From: Echinarachnius parma
Lineage: Eukaryota; Echinodermata; Echinoidea; Clypeasteroida; Echinarachniidae
Direction of reading: 5' to 3'
Length of the DNA stretch: 64,000 nt
NCBI GenBank assembly: GCA_037951105.1
Contig: JBAMJV010007454.1
Coordinates: forward strand, 1-64,000
Shown here: positions 11,162 through 23,061 of the stretch, piece by piece
Layout: the number at the start of each line of letters is the position of its first letter
How positions within the stretch are numbered: position 1 is the stretch's first letter
Notes under the pieces: model-generated
The model's input: the letters and a program-made list of their open reading frames with translations, nothing else
What the model was told of the DNA's origin: nothing
The model's database searches: none
Program-made: the position numbers and the translations under genes

Positions 11162-11726
11162 TTAAAGGGCAATGAAACCCAAGCAAAATGTTGCTTTCAT
11201 AGTCTTGAAGAGATTAAGAAGAATAATCTCTGAAAGTTAGAGCATAATCGGGTAAAAAACAAGGAAACTACGGTTCTTTGAAGATGTCCATTTATTCCTA
11301 TGGGGAACTCAAATTGGCAACGCACTCTGATAAGTGTGTGGACAACTCCCCATATGTTTTGTACACAAATGTTCCCATTTTTACAGTTTTCTTCATAGTC
11401 ACATTTTTCCATTCCCCCAACTCATGATATGTTATGTATAAAAGCATTCTACAACACATATGTTGAACTTGAACGAAGGGTAAACATACATTTTGAGAAA
11501 ATTTAACAAAACTGAAATTTTGTGTACACAATGTATGGGGAGTTGTCCACAACTTTTCCAGAGTGCGTTGCCAATTTGAGTCACTCAAAGAAATACATGG
11601 CTCTTTTCAAAGAGCCATAGTTTTCTTATTTCTTGACCGATTGTGCTCAAATTTTCAGAGACTATTCATTATATTTAGTGTCTTATAGTGCATACAACAA
11701 TTTGTCTGGATTTCATTGTCCTTTAA
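11162..11726. mobile_element. 565 bp TTAA-bounded hairpin MITE
   Basis: TTAAAGGGCAATGAAA at 11162 is mirrored by TTTCATTGTCCTTTAA ending at 11726. Inside, CTCAAATTGGCAACGCACTC and GTGGACAACTCCCCATA are mirrored by GAGTGCGTTGCCAATTTGAG and TATGGGGAGTTGTCCAC, so much of the element folds back on itself. Minus-strand frames of 71 and 96 codons cross both arms and are not convincing proteins. Termini fit the TTAAAGGRR rule of T2/Kolobok-type MITEs. Confidence 0.75.
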
Positions 11727-11979
11727 GTAGTGCAGACAAAATAGGGACTTGAAACAACTCTATAGGAATTAAAATACAACAGACTAAGGACATCATTGGA
11801 AATTGAGATGGGAGGAGCTAGCTCGCCCCATACGAAATCAGCAGATTGGAAAAAGTCCATACGTGAGGACAACAATTGCAACAGTTTGTTTTTTCAAAAA
11901 ATGAGGAGGTATATTATAAACAGAAAAAAATACATGTAGCTATCACCCTGATTTCATTAACCCCCGATGATTATCAGCA

Positions 11980-12480
11980 CAGGGAGAAAACAATAACGAT
12001 TCGTCCCTGAAACATACTCGGGCTTATAATGAGCGGAATAGCATGAATAGAAAGTCGACAGCGAGAGAGGGAGAGAGAGGGGGTGAAACTCATGAAAGGA
12101 AGGTGGGCTGTTTGTTTTTTTACAAAAATGCAGTAGTAATTGAAAAATACATACATGTACATTAGCTGACAAAAACAAAATTGAGATTTCACTAGAGAAA
12201 ACAATGATATTTCACGCTTGGGATGTACTTGGAATTAACGAGCGTAATAGAATGAATAGAAAGTCGAAAAAAGAGAGAGGGGAAGAGAGGGGGGGGGGGG
12301 GGGGGGGGAGAGAGAGGATGAACAAAGGTGGGAAGTTCGTTTTAAAAAAAAACGAGGAAGTAACAGAAAAATACATACATGAAGAAAAAAAAACACTGAA
12401 ATTTCACTAGAGGAAACAATGATAGTTCGTCCCTGGAATGTACTTGGAATTAATGAGCGGAATACGATGAATAGAAAGTC

Positions 12481-12511
<31 letters not shown>

Positions 12512-12520
12512 CGAGGGTGG
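11980..12520. repeat. three units of about 215 bp, each ending in a GA tract
   Basis: Anchors AAACAATGATA(T/G)TTC, GTACTTGGAATTAA(C/T)GAGCG and GAATAGAAAGTCGA recur near 11990, 12200 and 12415, each followed by a GA or poly-G tract (12270-12312 and 12481-12510). Confidence 0.7.
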
Positions 12521-12749
12521 GCGGGCCGTGTGGCCTTGACGCCCTAGTGATCAGAGCAGAGTCAATGCCCGATCACAAACAAGTCTGACCTCAGACAAGG
12601 ACACACGCTAAGCTCGATATAGACGCAACGCAACGCTAAACTAAAGCGATCGAAGCCGAGCCAAAACCTGACCCAAATCCATGCTGATCTCCAGGAAACA
12701 GCGGCTCTTCAAATCATGGCCCTCATTTTGTTTTTGTCTTTTTTTCCGC

Positions 12750-13080
12750 GTGGTTGCTAAGTTTTCTCTTGTTTGCTTGCATGTTTGGTTTTATATCATC
12801 CTTGTTCTAACAGCCGCTAACACAAAAAAAATTAAATTGCTAAGTTGCCTCTTGTTTGTATGTTCAGTTTTATATCATCTTTGTTCTAACAGCAGCCAAC
12901 ACAACAAAACCATCAAATTTCTCTAAATAAAAAATAATTCTCTTTTTCACAGAAAAGAATCACCAATGATTACAATTTGTGCTTTCTCTTTGCAAAGTAA
13001 TCTCTTGTTTGTAACTATGTTCAGTTGATATTATCTCCGTTTCCAACAGCCTTCAACTTGATAAAAACGACACATAGAAA
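12750..13080. repeat. degenerate tandem repeat, three units
   Basis: TCTTGTTTGTATGTTCAGTT then TATATCATC.TTGTTCTAACAG recurs at about 12767, 12848 and 13000. Confidence 0.6.
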
Positions 13081-14276
13081 AACCCACATACATGTACATT
13101 CTCTCTTTCACAGAAGTGAATGGCAAATGCGACAATGTTTGCTATCTCATTATATTCTTTACTATTATGTACTTGCAGGCAAATTTTCTTTATGTAATTC
13201 TTTGACAAATTCACTTACCTGTATTAAAAAAACCATGGCAAAGGTGAAAGTTGAAACGCAGCATGAGCCAGCACAGATGGAGCAGAAGGAAGGAAAGGGG
13301 AGAAAATAAAAGAAGTTATATTAATGAGGGGATCATTTTTATTTTCAAGTGAAACAAATAAATACATTTACTATAACTTTAGCAAGATATGATGTGTTGT
13401 TAATTGCAATTATATGTGAGAGAGACAAATTTGTGTTTCTTAATTGCATCATTCATATTAATTGTAGTGAATAAACATCACAAACAATTTTACACGTGGT
13501 GAAATTCTATATCTAAAAAAAGTAAAAACGCATCAGTTATTCATATACAACAATAAATCTCATCTCAAATGTATTCAGGTATGCTGAATTTACACATTTA
13601 GGATGTGGTATTCCTTGAAAAAAAAAGTTTATTCATTTCAACAATTTTGCATGCTTTTCAACACCCATCAACTCAATTTGTTAGACTTTTCAAAAATTCA
13701 TACATGCTACACACACACAAAAATGACCAATTAAAATAATAAATCAACCTTTCAGGAAATGTCCCCATATTTTAATGGTCAAGGGGACAAAAGTAAAGAG
13801 AAAAGTCAATGTCCGATGCTTGACCTACTCTTCTCTTGGCTTCTCTGGCCGGGTCAACCCCCAGCCAAAAACCTAAATACCCTTAATTCTGCAACCCCCT
13901 CCTTTTAGCACAAAAAAAACAACCAAAAAACACCCCAAAACAAACTAAATAAAACACATACCCATATGGTTCTTGACACACCATTAACCCCACCCCTCCC
14001 TGGGTCTGTACATTCATATGCAGTCAATACACCACTTAAAACTAAACAGTTGGCAATGACTTTACCCTCTTGATCCAGGTCAGCCCCACCATGCAGCATT
14101 CTCGAGCCCAAACACCCAAATAACCCCTAAGACTCTGGTCTGACCCAGACCAGAGCCCAGAGACCACAAGCCAGACCTCATAGACCACAGGATCTAAATC
14201 CTTTCTGACAACCCCCCTCCCCCTCCCCATGCCTGACCCCATTTTGTTCTGGCTGTGAGATCAAGGCCAGAGAGCG
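13081..14276. other. no gene or repeat recognised
   Basis: A+T-rich to about 13790, then C-rich to 14276. Several 60-70 codon frames in the C-rich part have no recognisable motif. Confidence 0.4.
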
Positions 14277-14356
14277 TTAACACATTCGCTACAAGATTGT
14301 GCGATCCCCATAGGGTTAGTACAGGGGCTCGCCAGTTCCCTGTACTGTAGGCAATA
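14277..14356. repeat. family B mini-MITE, GCAATC subtype
   Basis: GTTAACACATTCGCTACAAG, GCGATCCCCATAGGGTTAGT, CAGGGGCTCGCCAGTTCCC, then GTAGGCAATAGG. Confidence 0.55.
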
Positions 14357-14464
14357 GGCTAGCGGATTCAAGGCCAGAGCAGATTCCTTGTCCTGCCTGC
14401 AGTTGAACTTGGCCTGGGACGAGTTGAGGGCAGGATTATGGAATGAGAGGGAGGTACGAGATAT

Positions 14465-14662
14465 GGGGGTGTTTCACAAAGATCCTAAGTTGAACATAAC
14501 TCTAAGTTGGACTTAACTATTATGGAAAGCCATTTGAATCAACATTGTATGCCTTTGAAAAAGGACATTTACAACAATTTTTCAAAGAAACTAATGGCTT
14601 TCCATACTTTCTACGTCCAACTTAGAGTAAAGTTCAACTTAGGATCTTTATGGAACACCCCC
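14465..14662. mobile_element. 198 bp foldback MITE (family D), complete
   Basis: GGGGGTGTTTCACAAAGATC and CTAAGTTGAACATAACTCTA on the left are mirrored by GAGTAAAGTTCAACTTAGGA and TCTTTATGGAACACCCCC on the right; AATGGCTTTCCATA sits near the apex on both sides. Other copies: 60496-60812 and the right half at 62831-63055. Confidence 0.8.
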
Positions 14663-15039
14663 CTGGAAATGTAAGGGACAAGTAAAGAGAGGGGGAACAG
14701 GAAAAGAGGGAAATTATTAAAGGATGGCTTGAATTTTCAACCATGTTTATTAACATTCGAAGAAGAATTTTGAGTTGCAACAGCGATGAAATTGGGGCAT
14801 TCAGAGGGAGTGTAAGGTAGAAAGGAAGTAAGGGGGTGTAGAGAGGGAGTAAGGGGGTACGGAATGGAGTGATATAGAGCAATAGGTAGAATTTGTACAG
14901 CAAAGATGGGATAGAGAGGGTATAAGGACATTAGAAAATTATAGTCACATTTCTATATGTATGTAGCAGAATATGAACTTTTAGGAGTGCACAAGTTCAG
15001 TTTCGGCAGTAGACTGTCTGGCAAGATACATATGGGCGA

Positions 15040-15550
15040 ATAGATTGAGGGAGGGTGAATTGGGGTGTAACAATATGAGACACAGAGCAGGAGAGTTAGG
15101 GACAGAGGAAATGGAGTCAGAGGGAAAGAGAGGGGGAGGGTGGAGAGAGGGGGGAGAGAGAGAGGGGAAGAGGGGAGAGGTGAAGAGAAAGGGAGATAGA
15201 GGAAGAGAGGTGAAAAAGGGAGACAGACGGGGGTGACAGGGAGGGGGGGGGGGGGGGGGGGACAGGGGGGGCATGAAGGGGTGGGAGAAAGAGAGGAATG
15301 AATATAAAGGGGGGGGGGGTGGAGAGAATGGTAGAAGGGGCTATAGAGGGAAGGGAGGAAGTATTAAATGATGTGAGAAAAAGAGACAATAAGAGAAAGG
15401 GGGACAGAGAAGGAAAGAAGAGAGAGATGGAAAGAGAAGGACAGACTGGTGAAGAAGATGAGAGCAGAAGAAGGAGAAAGAATCAGATCAATATAAAGGA
15501 AGAAAGAGAAAGAGAGGGAGCTAGAGGGGGAAAAAGGGAGGAACATAACT
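15040..15550. repeat. purine-rich GA/G tract
   Basis: GAGAGGGAGA-type low complexity with G-runs at about 15241-15261 and 15309-15321. Long frames of Arg/Glu/Lys on plus and Ser/Leu/Pro on minus are compositional. Confidence 0.9.
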
Positions 15551-15555
15551 CCCCT

Positions 15556-16440
15556 TGAACTTGATTTCCCCCCTTTTATATAGTTTAGACATGCTCAGTC
15601 AGAGAGGATATGGGTATGGGAACACAAATGGTGTTAGCAAACAAGAATGGAGAGAGAAACATGTTATAGTTAAGAATGGGGAAAGAAACGATAGAGGGGG
15701 GGGTGGGGGGGGGGAGGAGATGATCACGGAACACAGAAAGGGAGATAGAAATAGAGGGGGAGTCGCAACTGCACTTGAACTTAATTTTCCCTCATTTGTT
15801 TTGTTTTTCTTTTTAGTTGAGACAATTTGCTCAGTCAGACAGGATATGGGTACGGTACCAGTAATAGTGTGAATTGGGGCATACATATGGTGTTAGAAGA
15901 AGAAAAAAAGAAGAGAGATAGAGCTACAGGGGTGGGGGGGGGGGGGGGGAGAACGTAACTGCACTGGAACTGAATTTCCCCCTATTTTTTTATATTTTAG
16001 TTCAGACAAGCTCAGTGAGACAGGATATGGGTATGGGACCAGAAAGAGTGTGAATTGGGGCAAGAAAGACGGATAAATAAGAAAAGGGATAGAAAAGAGA
16101 GATAGAGAACTGCACTTTATTTATTATTTTTTTAGTTGAGACAAGCTCAGTCACATAATATGATGGGTACTGGACCAGAAAGAGAGTTAATTGGGGCGTA
16201 CACATGGTGTTAGCAAACAAGAATGTGGAGGGATGAAGGAACACGGAGAGAGGGGGATAGAAACAGAGGGGTAGTCAAGAGAACATAACTGCACTTGAAC
16301 TTGGATGTGCATGTTCTCCTATTTTCATTTTCATTTTCAGGCCAGACAAGCTTTATAGTCAAACAGGATATGTGTATAAGCCCTGAAAGAAGTGTGAATT
16401 GGGGCGTACACGCGGTGTTGGCAAAAGAGAATGAGGAGAC
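15556..16440. repeat. tandem array of about 140-230 bp units (five)
   Basis: Each unit has CTGCACTTGAACTT(A/G), an ATTT(C)CCC..TTTT block, TTTAG(T)TNNGACAAGCTCAGTCA, GGATATGGGTA..GACCAG and GTGAATTGGGGC, then a purine run. Anchors GATATGGGTA or equivalents fall at about 15607, 15843, 16024, 16160 and 16365. The T-run plus TTTAG before GACAAGCTC mimics a splice acceptor but recurs identically in each unit. Confidence 0.8.
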
Positions 16441-16679
16441 ATCAATTTAAGAAGAAAAGGGAAAGAGGGAAAGACAGTGAGAGAGAGAGAGAGAGAGAGT
16501 GGGAGAGAGAGGGCGAAAGAGGTAGAGAATGTGAGTGCTCTAAAACTTGAGCCAAGTGTAATGTTGGATTACTGCATTCAGATGTGCTCTGCCAACAACA
16601 ACAAACAAACTTAACCCAGTTATATAAGCCTGCCCTTGAACTGTAGCTACCAGTAAGTCTAGAATGTACAATTTCAGAG

Positions 16680-17534
16680 TTCACACTAACAAGGTAGAAA
16701 CTAATCTATAAATCTACCCATCAAGCACATTACAGTCAATATTATGTAAAAGGGGATTGAATGCAATTTCCAACAGAAAGATGGTCTCTACATGTATTTA
16801 AAACATACATAGATAGGCCTATAATTTACCCTGTGTACAAGACTGTCCAAATATGTATAGGGTTAAAGGTGCACCAGTAAAGTGTCAGATATTGCCCCAA
16901 AATTACATTTGAGACTTCAATCCTATACCAAAGTCATTGTAAGATATGTCCGAATGATGTGTGAAAGTTTTGTTGAAAAAGAACACTGCTTTTCTGGTTA
17001 AAAAAGCGAAAATTTGCATCAGCTTTTACAACTAATTACAGTATGACGTTTATGACCGTTTATAAACGCTCTTGAGCTGAATGATTATCAATGATAGATA
17101 TCGTCATACTAAAGGGGCATTTTAAATAATCTACGGTAACCCTATTTTATTATTTTCTTACCAAAATAGCCAAACAACATGGTAGAAGAGAAATGTGGAA
17201 GCTCAAATGAATTTTTTGTCGAGTTAGACACTTTACAGGTGCACCTTTAACCTTCATGCGGCAAAAATAAATATATAAACCCGCCATTAAACACATTACA
17301 AAAGATAAGTGGAAACAGAGATTGAATCTAATTTGTCCAGCAATAAGATGAGTCTCCATACAAAGGTAATTATCCTTAGTTACTCAGATACATGTACAAT
17401 TATACTAGAGGTAGCAGCATTCATGGAGTGGAAATAAATCCACATAATATGCCCATCAAACCATGTTTTTTTAAAAGATATATGTGGAAAATGAGTGGCC
17501 CTATGTAATGTAAATTTTCAGCAGTTTTTTACAT
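16680..17534. repeat. diverged 130-180 bp tandem repeat interrupted by a MITE
   Basis: CCCATCAAGCACATTACA..GGGATTGAATGCAATTTCCA (16716) recurs as CCATTAAACACATTACA..GATTGAATCTAATTTGTCCA (17283) and again as GCCCATCAAACCATG (17452). The first two units are separated by the insertion at 16863-17250. Confidence 0.5.
16863..17250. mobile_element. 388 bp TTAA-bounded MITE
   Basis: TTAAAGGTGCACCAGTAAAG at the left is mirrored by CTTTACAGGTGCACCTTTAA at the right, with GTGTC and GACAC next in. Ends obey TTAA plus AGG. It sits between two units of a tandem repeat. Frames in it are short. Confidence 0.8.
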
Positions 17535-18078
17535 TTAAAGGGGTAGTTTAGTTTTGGTAAGGCTGAACTTTAGTAGCCAAAACCTGCACAGTAACATTAT
17601 AAACTTATAGTTATAACTCCACCATGCTCGAAAGGTATACCAAATTACAAACGAATAAGTAAAAAGCCTGTTATCATTCAAAAAGAGCCATTAAAACACA
17701 AGAGGGCGCTTTTTTATAAGGCATATGTTTCAACCATTTTTCATACAAAATTATGCATGCGATGTTTTATTAATATAATGATTAAATAGCAAGATCATCA
17801 ACAACTATTTTTAAAACGCTTTTGAAAATTTTTTAAAAAGGGCAAGCATTTTTAAATTTTTTTCAAAAAATCATCTAATTATTTGGGCCCCAAATAATTA
17901 TAAGATCAGATATATTTATTGATATTTCAGCCGTTTCTGGGTCGATTTTGACCAAATAAAGTTTATTCTGCCATTAAAATTGCATGTTCTCTCAAATTCG
18001 ACACTCAGTTTTTCATTACCTCACAAAAAAATTGTGATGTGCAGCGCCCTCTCTACCAAAACTAAACTACCCCTTTAA
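17535..18078. mobile_element. 544 bp TTAA-bounded MITE
   Basis: TTAAAGGGGTAGTTTAGTTT and TTGGTA at the left are mirrored by TACCAAAACTAAACTACCCC TTTAA at the right. The interior includes AAGAGGGCGCTT and GCGCCCTCT as a second inverted pair and the palindrome AATTATTTGGGCCCCAAATA near 17877. Non-coding. Confidence 0.8.
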
Positions 18079-18209
18079 TGTAAGATACATGTAGCTCAGG
18101 TTAGTGACCCACGCCTCTGGAAGTTAGGGTCAAAGTTCAACAACCTGGTCTCATTGCATGATGGTCAAGGAATAATGACCACAGGAAAAAAGAAAAAAAA
18201 CTACAACTC

Positions 18210-18450
18210 ATCGGTTGAGAAAAATAAGGGCGCTAACTCACTATTTTCTTTTTAGGAGGTAATCACGTTTAAAGTTTGATAGCCATGTAGAAACCACGAT
18301 GCTCTCTTTTAAATTTTGTGGAATATTCCCAAAATTAGACATACTTTATCTGAAATATGTGCATCATGTAGAGGAGGCTCTGGCCTACACGATGGTGTGC
18401 GTAACTCTATTTAGCCAGAGATGCCTTAACGCCCTTCTCACTCTCACCCC
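18210..18450. mobile_element. family H MITE, copy 1
   Basis: GGTTGAG..AAGGGCGCTAACTCA at the left is mirrored by TTAACGCCCTTCTCACTCTC at the right. Middle landmarks: GTTTAAAGTTTG, GCC.TGTAGAAACC, AGAGG(A)GGCTCTGGCCTACA. Copies 2 and 3 lie at 57813 and 60146. Confidence 0.65.
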
Positions 18451-18712
18451 CACAAACTATAACAACAATACCTACTGGGCAGTTTGTTTTGTGTGGTCAA
18501 GCAGAAATGGCAATGGGAAAATTGTGATATGTGGAGGAATAAATGGTCAATGGACCTCCATGATATGGGTGACTGAGGGGAGGAAATGAGATCTTCTTAG
18601 CCCAAAACTGGGCTAAATGGGATCAAATTGCTGACAGAACTGGGGCAGAGAAGAAGGATATTGGAGCAATTGGACTTAGGCCACACACCTGGCTGGAATA
18701 ACTGACCTTAGC

Positions 18713-18959
18713 CAGCGGTGTAGCTAAGGGGGACACAGGGAAGAGGTGGGGGTTGACCCCCATGTGGTTATTATTGCCCCCTTCCAACACCCCCCTCCCT
18801 TCCTTGTCTGAAGAAAAAAAAATGACACTGCACATTCATAACACCATATTTTCTTTATTTGCTTTTGTTTCACACTGCCCCCCCTCCCTCCCCCTTATTA
18901 TTATGAATATTCACCCTCATCTTAGACCCCCTTCTTTGGGACCCTTGGCTATGCCTCTG
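18713..18959. mobile_element. 247 bp hAT-like MITE with near-perfect 8 bp duplication
   Basis: CAGCGGTGTAGCTAAGGG at the left and CCCTTGGCTATGCCTCTG at the right form imperfect terminal inverted repeats. The flanks are ACCTTAGC (18705-18712) and ACCTCAGC (18960-18967), an 8 bp duplication with one mismatch, as expected of hAT-type transposition. Confidence 0.65.
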
Positions 18960-19039
18960 ACCTCAGCACAAGGCTTAGGGGTGTTTGCAATGGTAGGGGG
19001 ATAGCAAAAACAAACAGCCCCTCTGAGTTTAGATGCTAA

Positions 19040-19700
19040 ATTTGGATTTAATAGTTTGATTTGAGGGCAAGTACTCCAAAATACCAAGTTTATGCAGTGG
19101 ACGGATATTCTGATCACTTTAGCCCCTAAATGACCACTGAATGACCACTGGATGACCTTAACTCTGGGACATGTTATGACTGACCCAAGCAGGTCAGCTA
19201 AGGACAAGGGTGCTGGGCTTGATGTAGTCTTGATTTGCAGAACAATATGAAACTGACATGTAAGTCCGAAAATGACTGCAAGAGGGCGGGAACCTCTTTA
19301 GCCCCATAATGGTCCAATACTTGACCCTACCTCGGGACATATTATGACTGACCCAAGCAGGAGATCAGCTTACTGGCAACAAGGGTGGGTTTGATGTAGT
19401 CTGGATTTGCAGAATGATAAGAGACCTATGTAACATTGTCCTCAAAATGAACCCCTTTTTAGCCCCTAAATGGTCCAGCACTTGACCCTAACTCAGGACA
19501 TGTTATGACTGCCCAAGCAGGTCACCTGGGGAAATGGCTGGATTTTATGTAGTCTTGGGTTTCAGAACCAATATGAAACTGAATTTTAAGTCCTATAATG
19601 AGGGAAGGGGGGAGAGGACCCCTTTAGCCTGCCCCTCAATGATATAATACTTGACCTTAGCTCGGGACATGTTATAAACGTCAGCTATGAAGTAGTAAAG
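19040..19700. repeat. tandem array of about 160-171 bp units (four)
   Basis: Anchors GGACATGTTATGACTGACCC at about 19168, 19337, 19497 and 19668, with TTTAGCCCCTAAATGGTCCA, GGTTTGATGTAGTCT and GCAGAACAATATGAAACTGA in each unit. Confidence 0.8.
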
Positions 19701-19881
19701 CTAAATTGTATGTACTCTGCAGAACAAATCCATGTTTTAATGCAATCTCTTTGTAAATTTACAATATATTTGAACAACAAAACAACCCCTTTAATTTAAA
19801 AGACCATCACAATCATCGCTTGACCCCTAGAAGTCTCGGTCCACTTATCAATTTTGAAACAAATTGCTCATGTACGATATG

Positions 19882-20240
19882 TATCACTGGCTGGAATGAT
19901 CCCCAGGGAGTGAAGATAGTGCACATGTGTTGCTATATTGAGCCGTGTATCCGATGACGAGGTAATACTAATAACATCACAAGCATCTTCCTGGAAGAAC
20001 AGTGCAAAGGCACCAGAAAGACTACATTAAAGCTTAGGTAAACAAAACTACATGTTTATCACTGGCTGGAATGATCCCCAGGGAGGGAAGATAGTGCACA
20101 TGTGTTGCTATATTGAGGTGTGTATCCGATGACGAGGTATAATACTAATAACATCACACGCATCTTCCTGGAAGAACAGTGCAAAAGCACCAGAAAGACT
20201 ACATTAAACCTTCTAGGTATAAACAAAACTACATGTTTTG
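19882..20240. repeat. direct duplication of about 175-184 bp carrying a SINE-body-like segment
   Basis: Two units (19882-20056 and 20057-20240) read TATCACTGGCTGGAATGATC, CCCAGGGAG, TGTATCCGATGACGAGGTA, GAACAGTGCAAA, CACCAGAAAGACTACATTAA, AACAAAACTACATG. The segment from GGCTGGAATG to GATGAC..GGTAATA also forms the front of the SINE-like insertion at 49752, so a retroposed body appears to have been duplicated. Confidence 0.75.
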
Positions 20241-20989
20241 AAGTTCTAAAGGTAATAACAAAATAAGTTTGTTTTAAAGTGCACTTTACTTCAAGTTCAA
20301 TCCAAGTTGTACTCTGATGAAACCAAAGCCACCATAAAAAAATCCCCGGTTTGAGTACCTACAGTACCTGTTGTTGCAACGAATGTTATTCTATGTTTGA
20401 TACCTTATTTCCTAAGATGTTATGTTTCCCCCATGAGTATGCATTATAGCCGGATAAACAAGGCAATAAAATGAGCCATCTCTCAAAAATAAAACCTACT
20501 AAAGCTCAATGTCAATTCACAGGGCAATGAAATAAGAAATGTTTTCATAAATACAGTACTAGTACTTATGTTTGAACTCAATCCACACTGGCAATAAAAT
20601 ATGTAACCCTTTCTTTCACTAGTAAACTTCTATTGTTGAATGATAGTCCCCCCAGATGTAGGGTACTTAAAAGGTGAAGTAAGGGATTTGCTCAATAAAA
20701 AAAAACACATGAATATTTCATCCATCGTAAATTACTTAAATACAAAAAGAAATATAATATGATATTATGATTATACATTACACTTCGTACTATTCTTGCA
20801 AGTTCAACAATATAAACTTTATATAATTGGTGAAATAAAATAATATTTGCACATAATTTTTTAATTTCCTGTTAGCCAATCATAATAACAATGGTTTTGA
20901 ATGTGACGAAAATGACCATAAGATTTGTTATTATATAAATACAAAGTAAATGGCCTTTTCATCTATCCTGGTGTGCTCTTAACATCAAA
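20241..20989. other. AT-rich, nothing recognised
   Basis: No repeat shared with the rest of the window and no credible frame. Confidence 0.4.
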
Positions 20990-22420
20990 GAAAGAGCACA
21001 ATATCCAAATTTGAAGCAGATCTTTATTAGAAGAAGAGGATCACTATTCACACACAGGGGGCTAGCCAAGTTCACCTGAAAACAGACTGTCGCTTGCAAG
21101 CGTGGCCTTGATAATTTGATGTACAAAAAAAAGTATAAATAACCATTCGTAATGAACAATATCTAAAGCCAACAAGGGGAATGAAATCCTCTGGGAGAAA
21201 CAGTCTGTTTAAGGAGGCTAGCCAAGTTCACCTAAAAACAGCCTGTCCTAGGAGACTAGGCAGAGGTGAACAGATTGCACAACATCAGACATGATGTGGC
21301 CTTGATGTATAACAAATAGTAACACAAAAAAACAGTTGGTAATGAACAAAATAAGCCAAGGGGAATGCAAACCTTAGGGAGAAACTGTCTGTTTATACAG
21401 GCTATAGTCAAGTTCACCTGAAAACAGCCTGCCCTTGGAGACAAGGAAAAAGTGTCAAGATTGCACAACGTCATGTGTATTTGCCTGCCAGTTTGGCCTT
21501 GATGAAGAAACAAAAATGGGCACAAACTCCAATCCCTAATGGACAATAAAAGAATACAAATCTCGGGGAGAAAATGTTTTAGGAGCATAGCCAAGTTCAC
21601 TGAGGAAGCAGGCTGTCCTTGGAGACTAGGCAGAGGTGCAAATGTTACATTTCATTTATATCATGGACGATAATTATAGACGATTAACACATTGAGTGCA
21701 CAAAACATTCCAGGAGAAACCATTTGTTTTAAGAGACTAGCTATTTAAAGTTCACACAGAAAACAGACTGTCCCTGGAGACTAGCCAGAGGTGTAAATGT
21801 TGCATAAATTTAATACACCATGGACAAAAAATGGTCGGTAAACACATTCCTGGAGAAACCGTCTGTTTTAGGAGACTAGCCAGCCAAGTTCACCCAGAAA
21901 TTGACTCAGAAAACAGGCTGTCCCCGGAGACTAGGCAGAAGTGTAAATGTTGCATTTACATCATGGACATAATACACATAATTACATGGATAATTTACGT
22001 GGATATTTACACATAATTATGTTTATATACACTTGTATCTTTGTATTTCTCCCATGCCCCCGTGAGGGGCCGTTTTTGAGAAATAAAAAAAATCGTTGTC
22101 ATTGTCATTGGACACTACGTCCAATTCTGTCTGCATTAGGAGACTAGCTAGCCAAGTTCACCCAGAAAACAGGCTGTCCCAGGAGACTAGGCAGAGGTGT
22201 AAAGGTTGCATAACATCATGTGTGTGTGTCTGGCCTGCACAGCTATGTACATACAAATGTACATGCATGCACGCATAACCTTGGCAATCTGAGAGATGTG
22301 AACAAACATGCTCCCTAATGGGTAATAACAACCAGGACGGATACAAACAATCCAGCTGTCAGCCTGTCTTGGGAGGCTATATTTAGTCGCAACCAAGGTC
22401 TCCGATTCTTTGAATACATT
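20990..22420. repeat. tandem array of about 135-270 bp units (seven)
   Basis: Anchors GCCAAGTTCACC(T/C)(A/G) at about 21065, 21222, 21409, 21590, 21748, 21884 and 22152, each followed by GAAAACAG.CTGTCC..GGAGACTAGGCAGAGGTG and preceded by GGAGAAAC.GTCTGTTT. Frames of 60-114 codons across it are by-products. Confidence 0.85.
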
Positions 22421-22754
22421 TTTATACATAATTCCCTTGGTAATACGGCAAGTGTTGTCTTGATTTCTTTTAAAAAGTCATTCTAATTATATATAGTCCA
22501 AGCAAGGTCTTTTATAGTCTTTAATTCACCCCAGGGAAATGGGCTTTGTAGAGCAGTGCTTATTTTTAGGCTACCTCTTTAGAATAGATGCTAACCCACA
22601 CAATGGGTGAGTTTTGATGGCAATTACAACATTTAAACATGACTTATAAATAGAAAGTTGAACTGTAAGAGAATAAATAGTGACTTTGAAAAAAAATCAG
22701 TTCAAAGTCTTTAGGAAAATGAACTGTTTGCCTTTTGCAAGCGGAACAGTTCAG
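22421..22754. other. no gene recognised
   Basis: Unique-looking A+T-rich sequence between a tandem array and the mini-MITE cluster. Confidence 0.4.
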
Positions 22755-22831
22755 TACACTGTTCCCTAAATATATTTTGCAATCCCAATTGAGTTATTAA
22801 GGGCTCACAGGGTTCCCATAGGCAATGGGTT
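22755..22831. repeat. family B mini-MITE, GCAATC subtype
   Basis: TTTTGCAATCCCAATTGAGT, GGGCTCACAGGGTTCCCATA, GGCAATGGGTTA; left terminus eroded. Confidence 0.6.
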
Positions 22832-22837
22832 ATTCTT

Positions 22838-22913
22838 GTTCCCTACTAGATATAGTGCAATCCCCATTGAGTAAATACAGGGCCCACCAGGTTCCCATAG
22901 GCCATGGGTTAAG
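22838..22913. repeat. family B mini-MITE, GCAATC subtype
   Basis: GTGCAATCCCCATTGAGTAA, GGGCCCACCAGGTTCCCATA, GGCCATGGGTTAA. Lies 7 bp from the preceding copy in the same orientation. Confidence 0.65.
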
Positions 22914-22979
22914 AAAAAATGTGAACAGATTCTAGTATTTCTCATCCTTTTTTATCTGCCCTGTACTTAATTCTAAAAA

Positions 22980-23061
22980 TTAACCCGTTCCCTACGAGTT
23001 TCTGAAATCTCCATAGACTTTGTACACAACCCCACTTGGTTCCCCGTAGTCAAGGGGTTAA
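22980..23061. repeat. family B mini-MITE, GAAATC subtype, full length
   Basis: TTAACCCGTTCCCTACGAGT, CTGAAATCTCCATAGACTTT, CAAGGGGTTAA; TTAA at both edges. Confidence 0.75.

Noticed and set aside
15790-16340. T-run plus TTTAG sites resembling splice acceptors
   Set aside because: They recur at the same position in every unit of a tandem array and are followed by no conserved reading frame.
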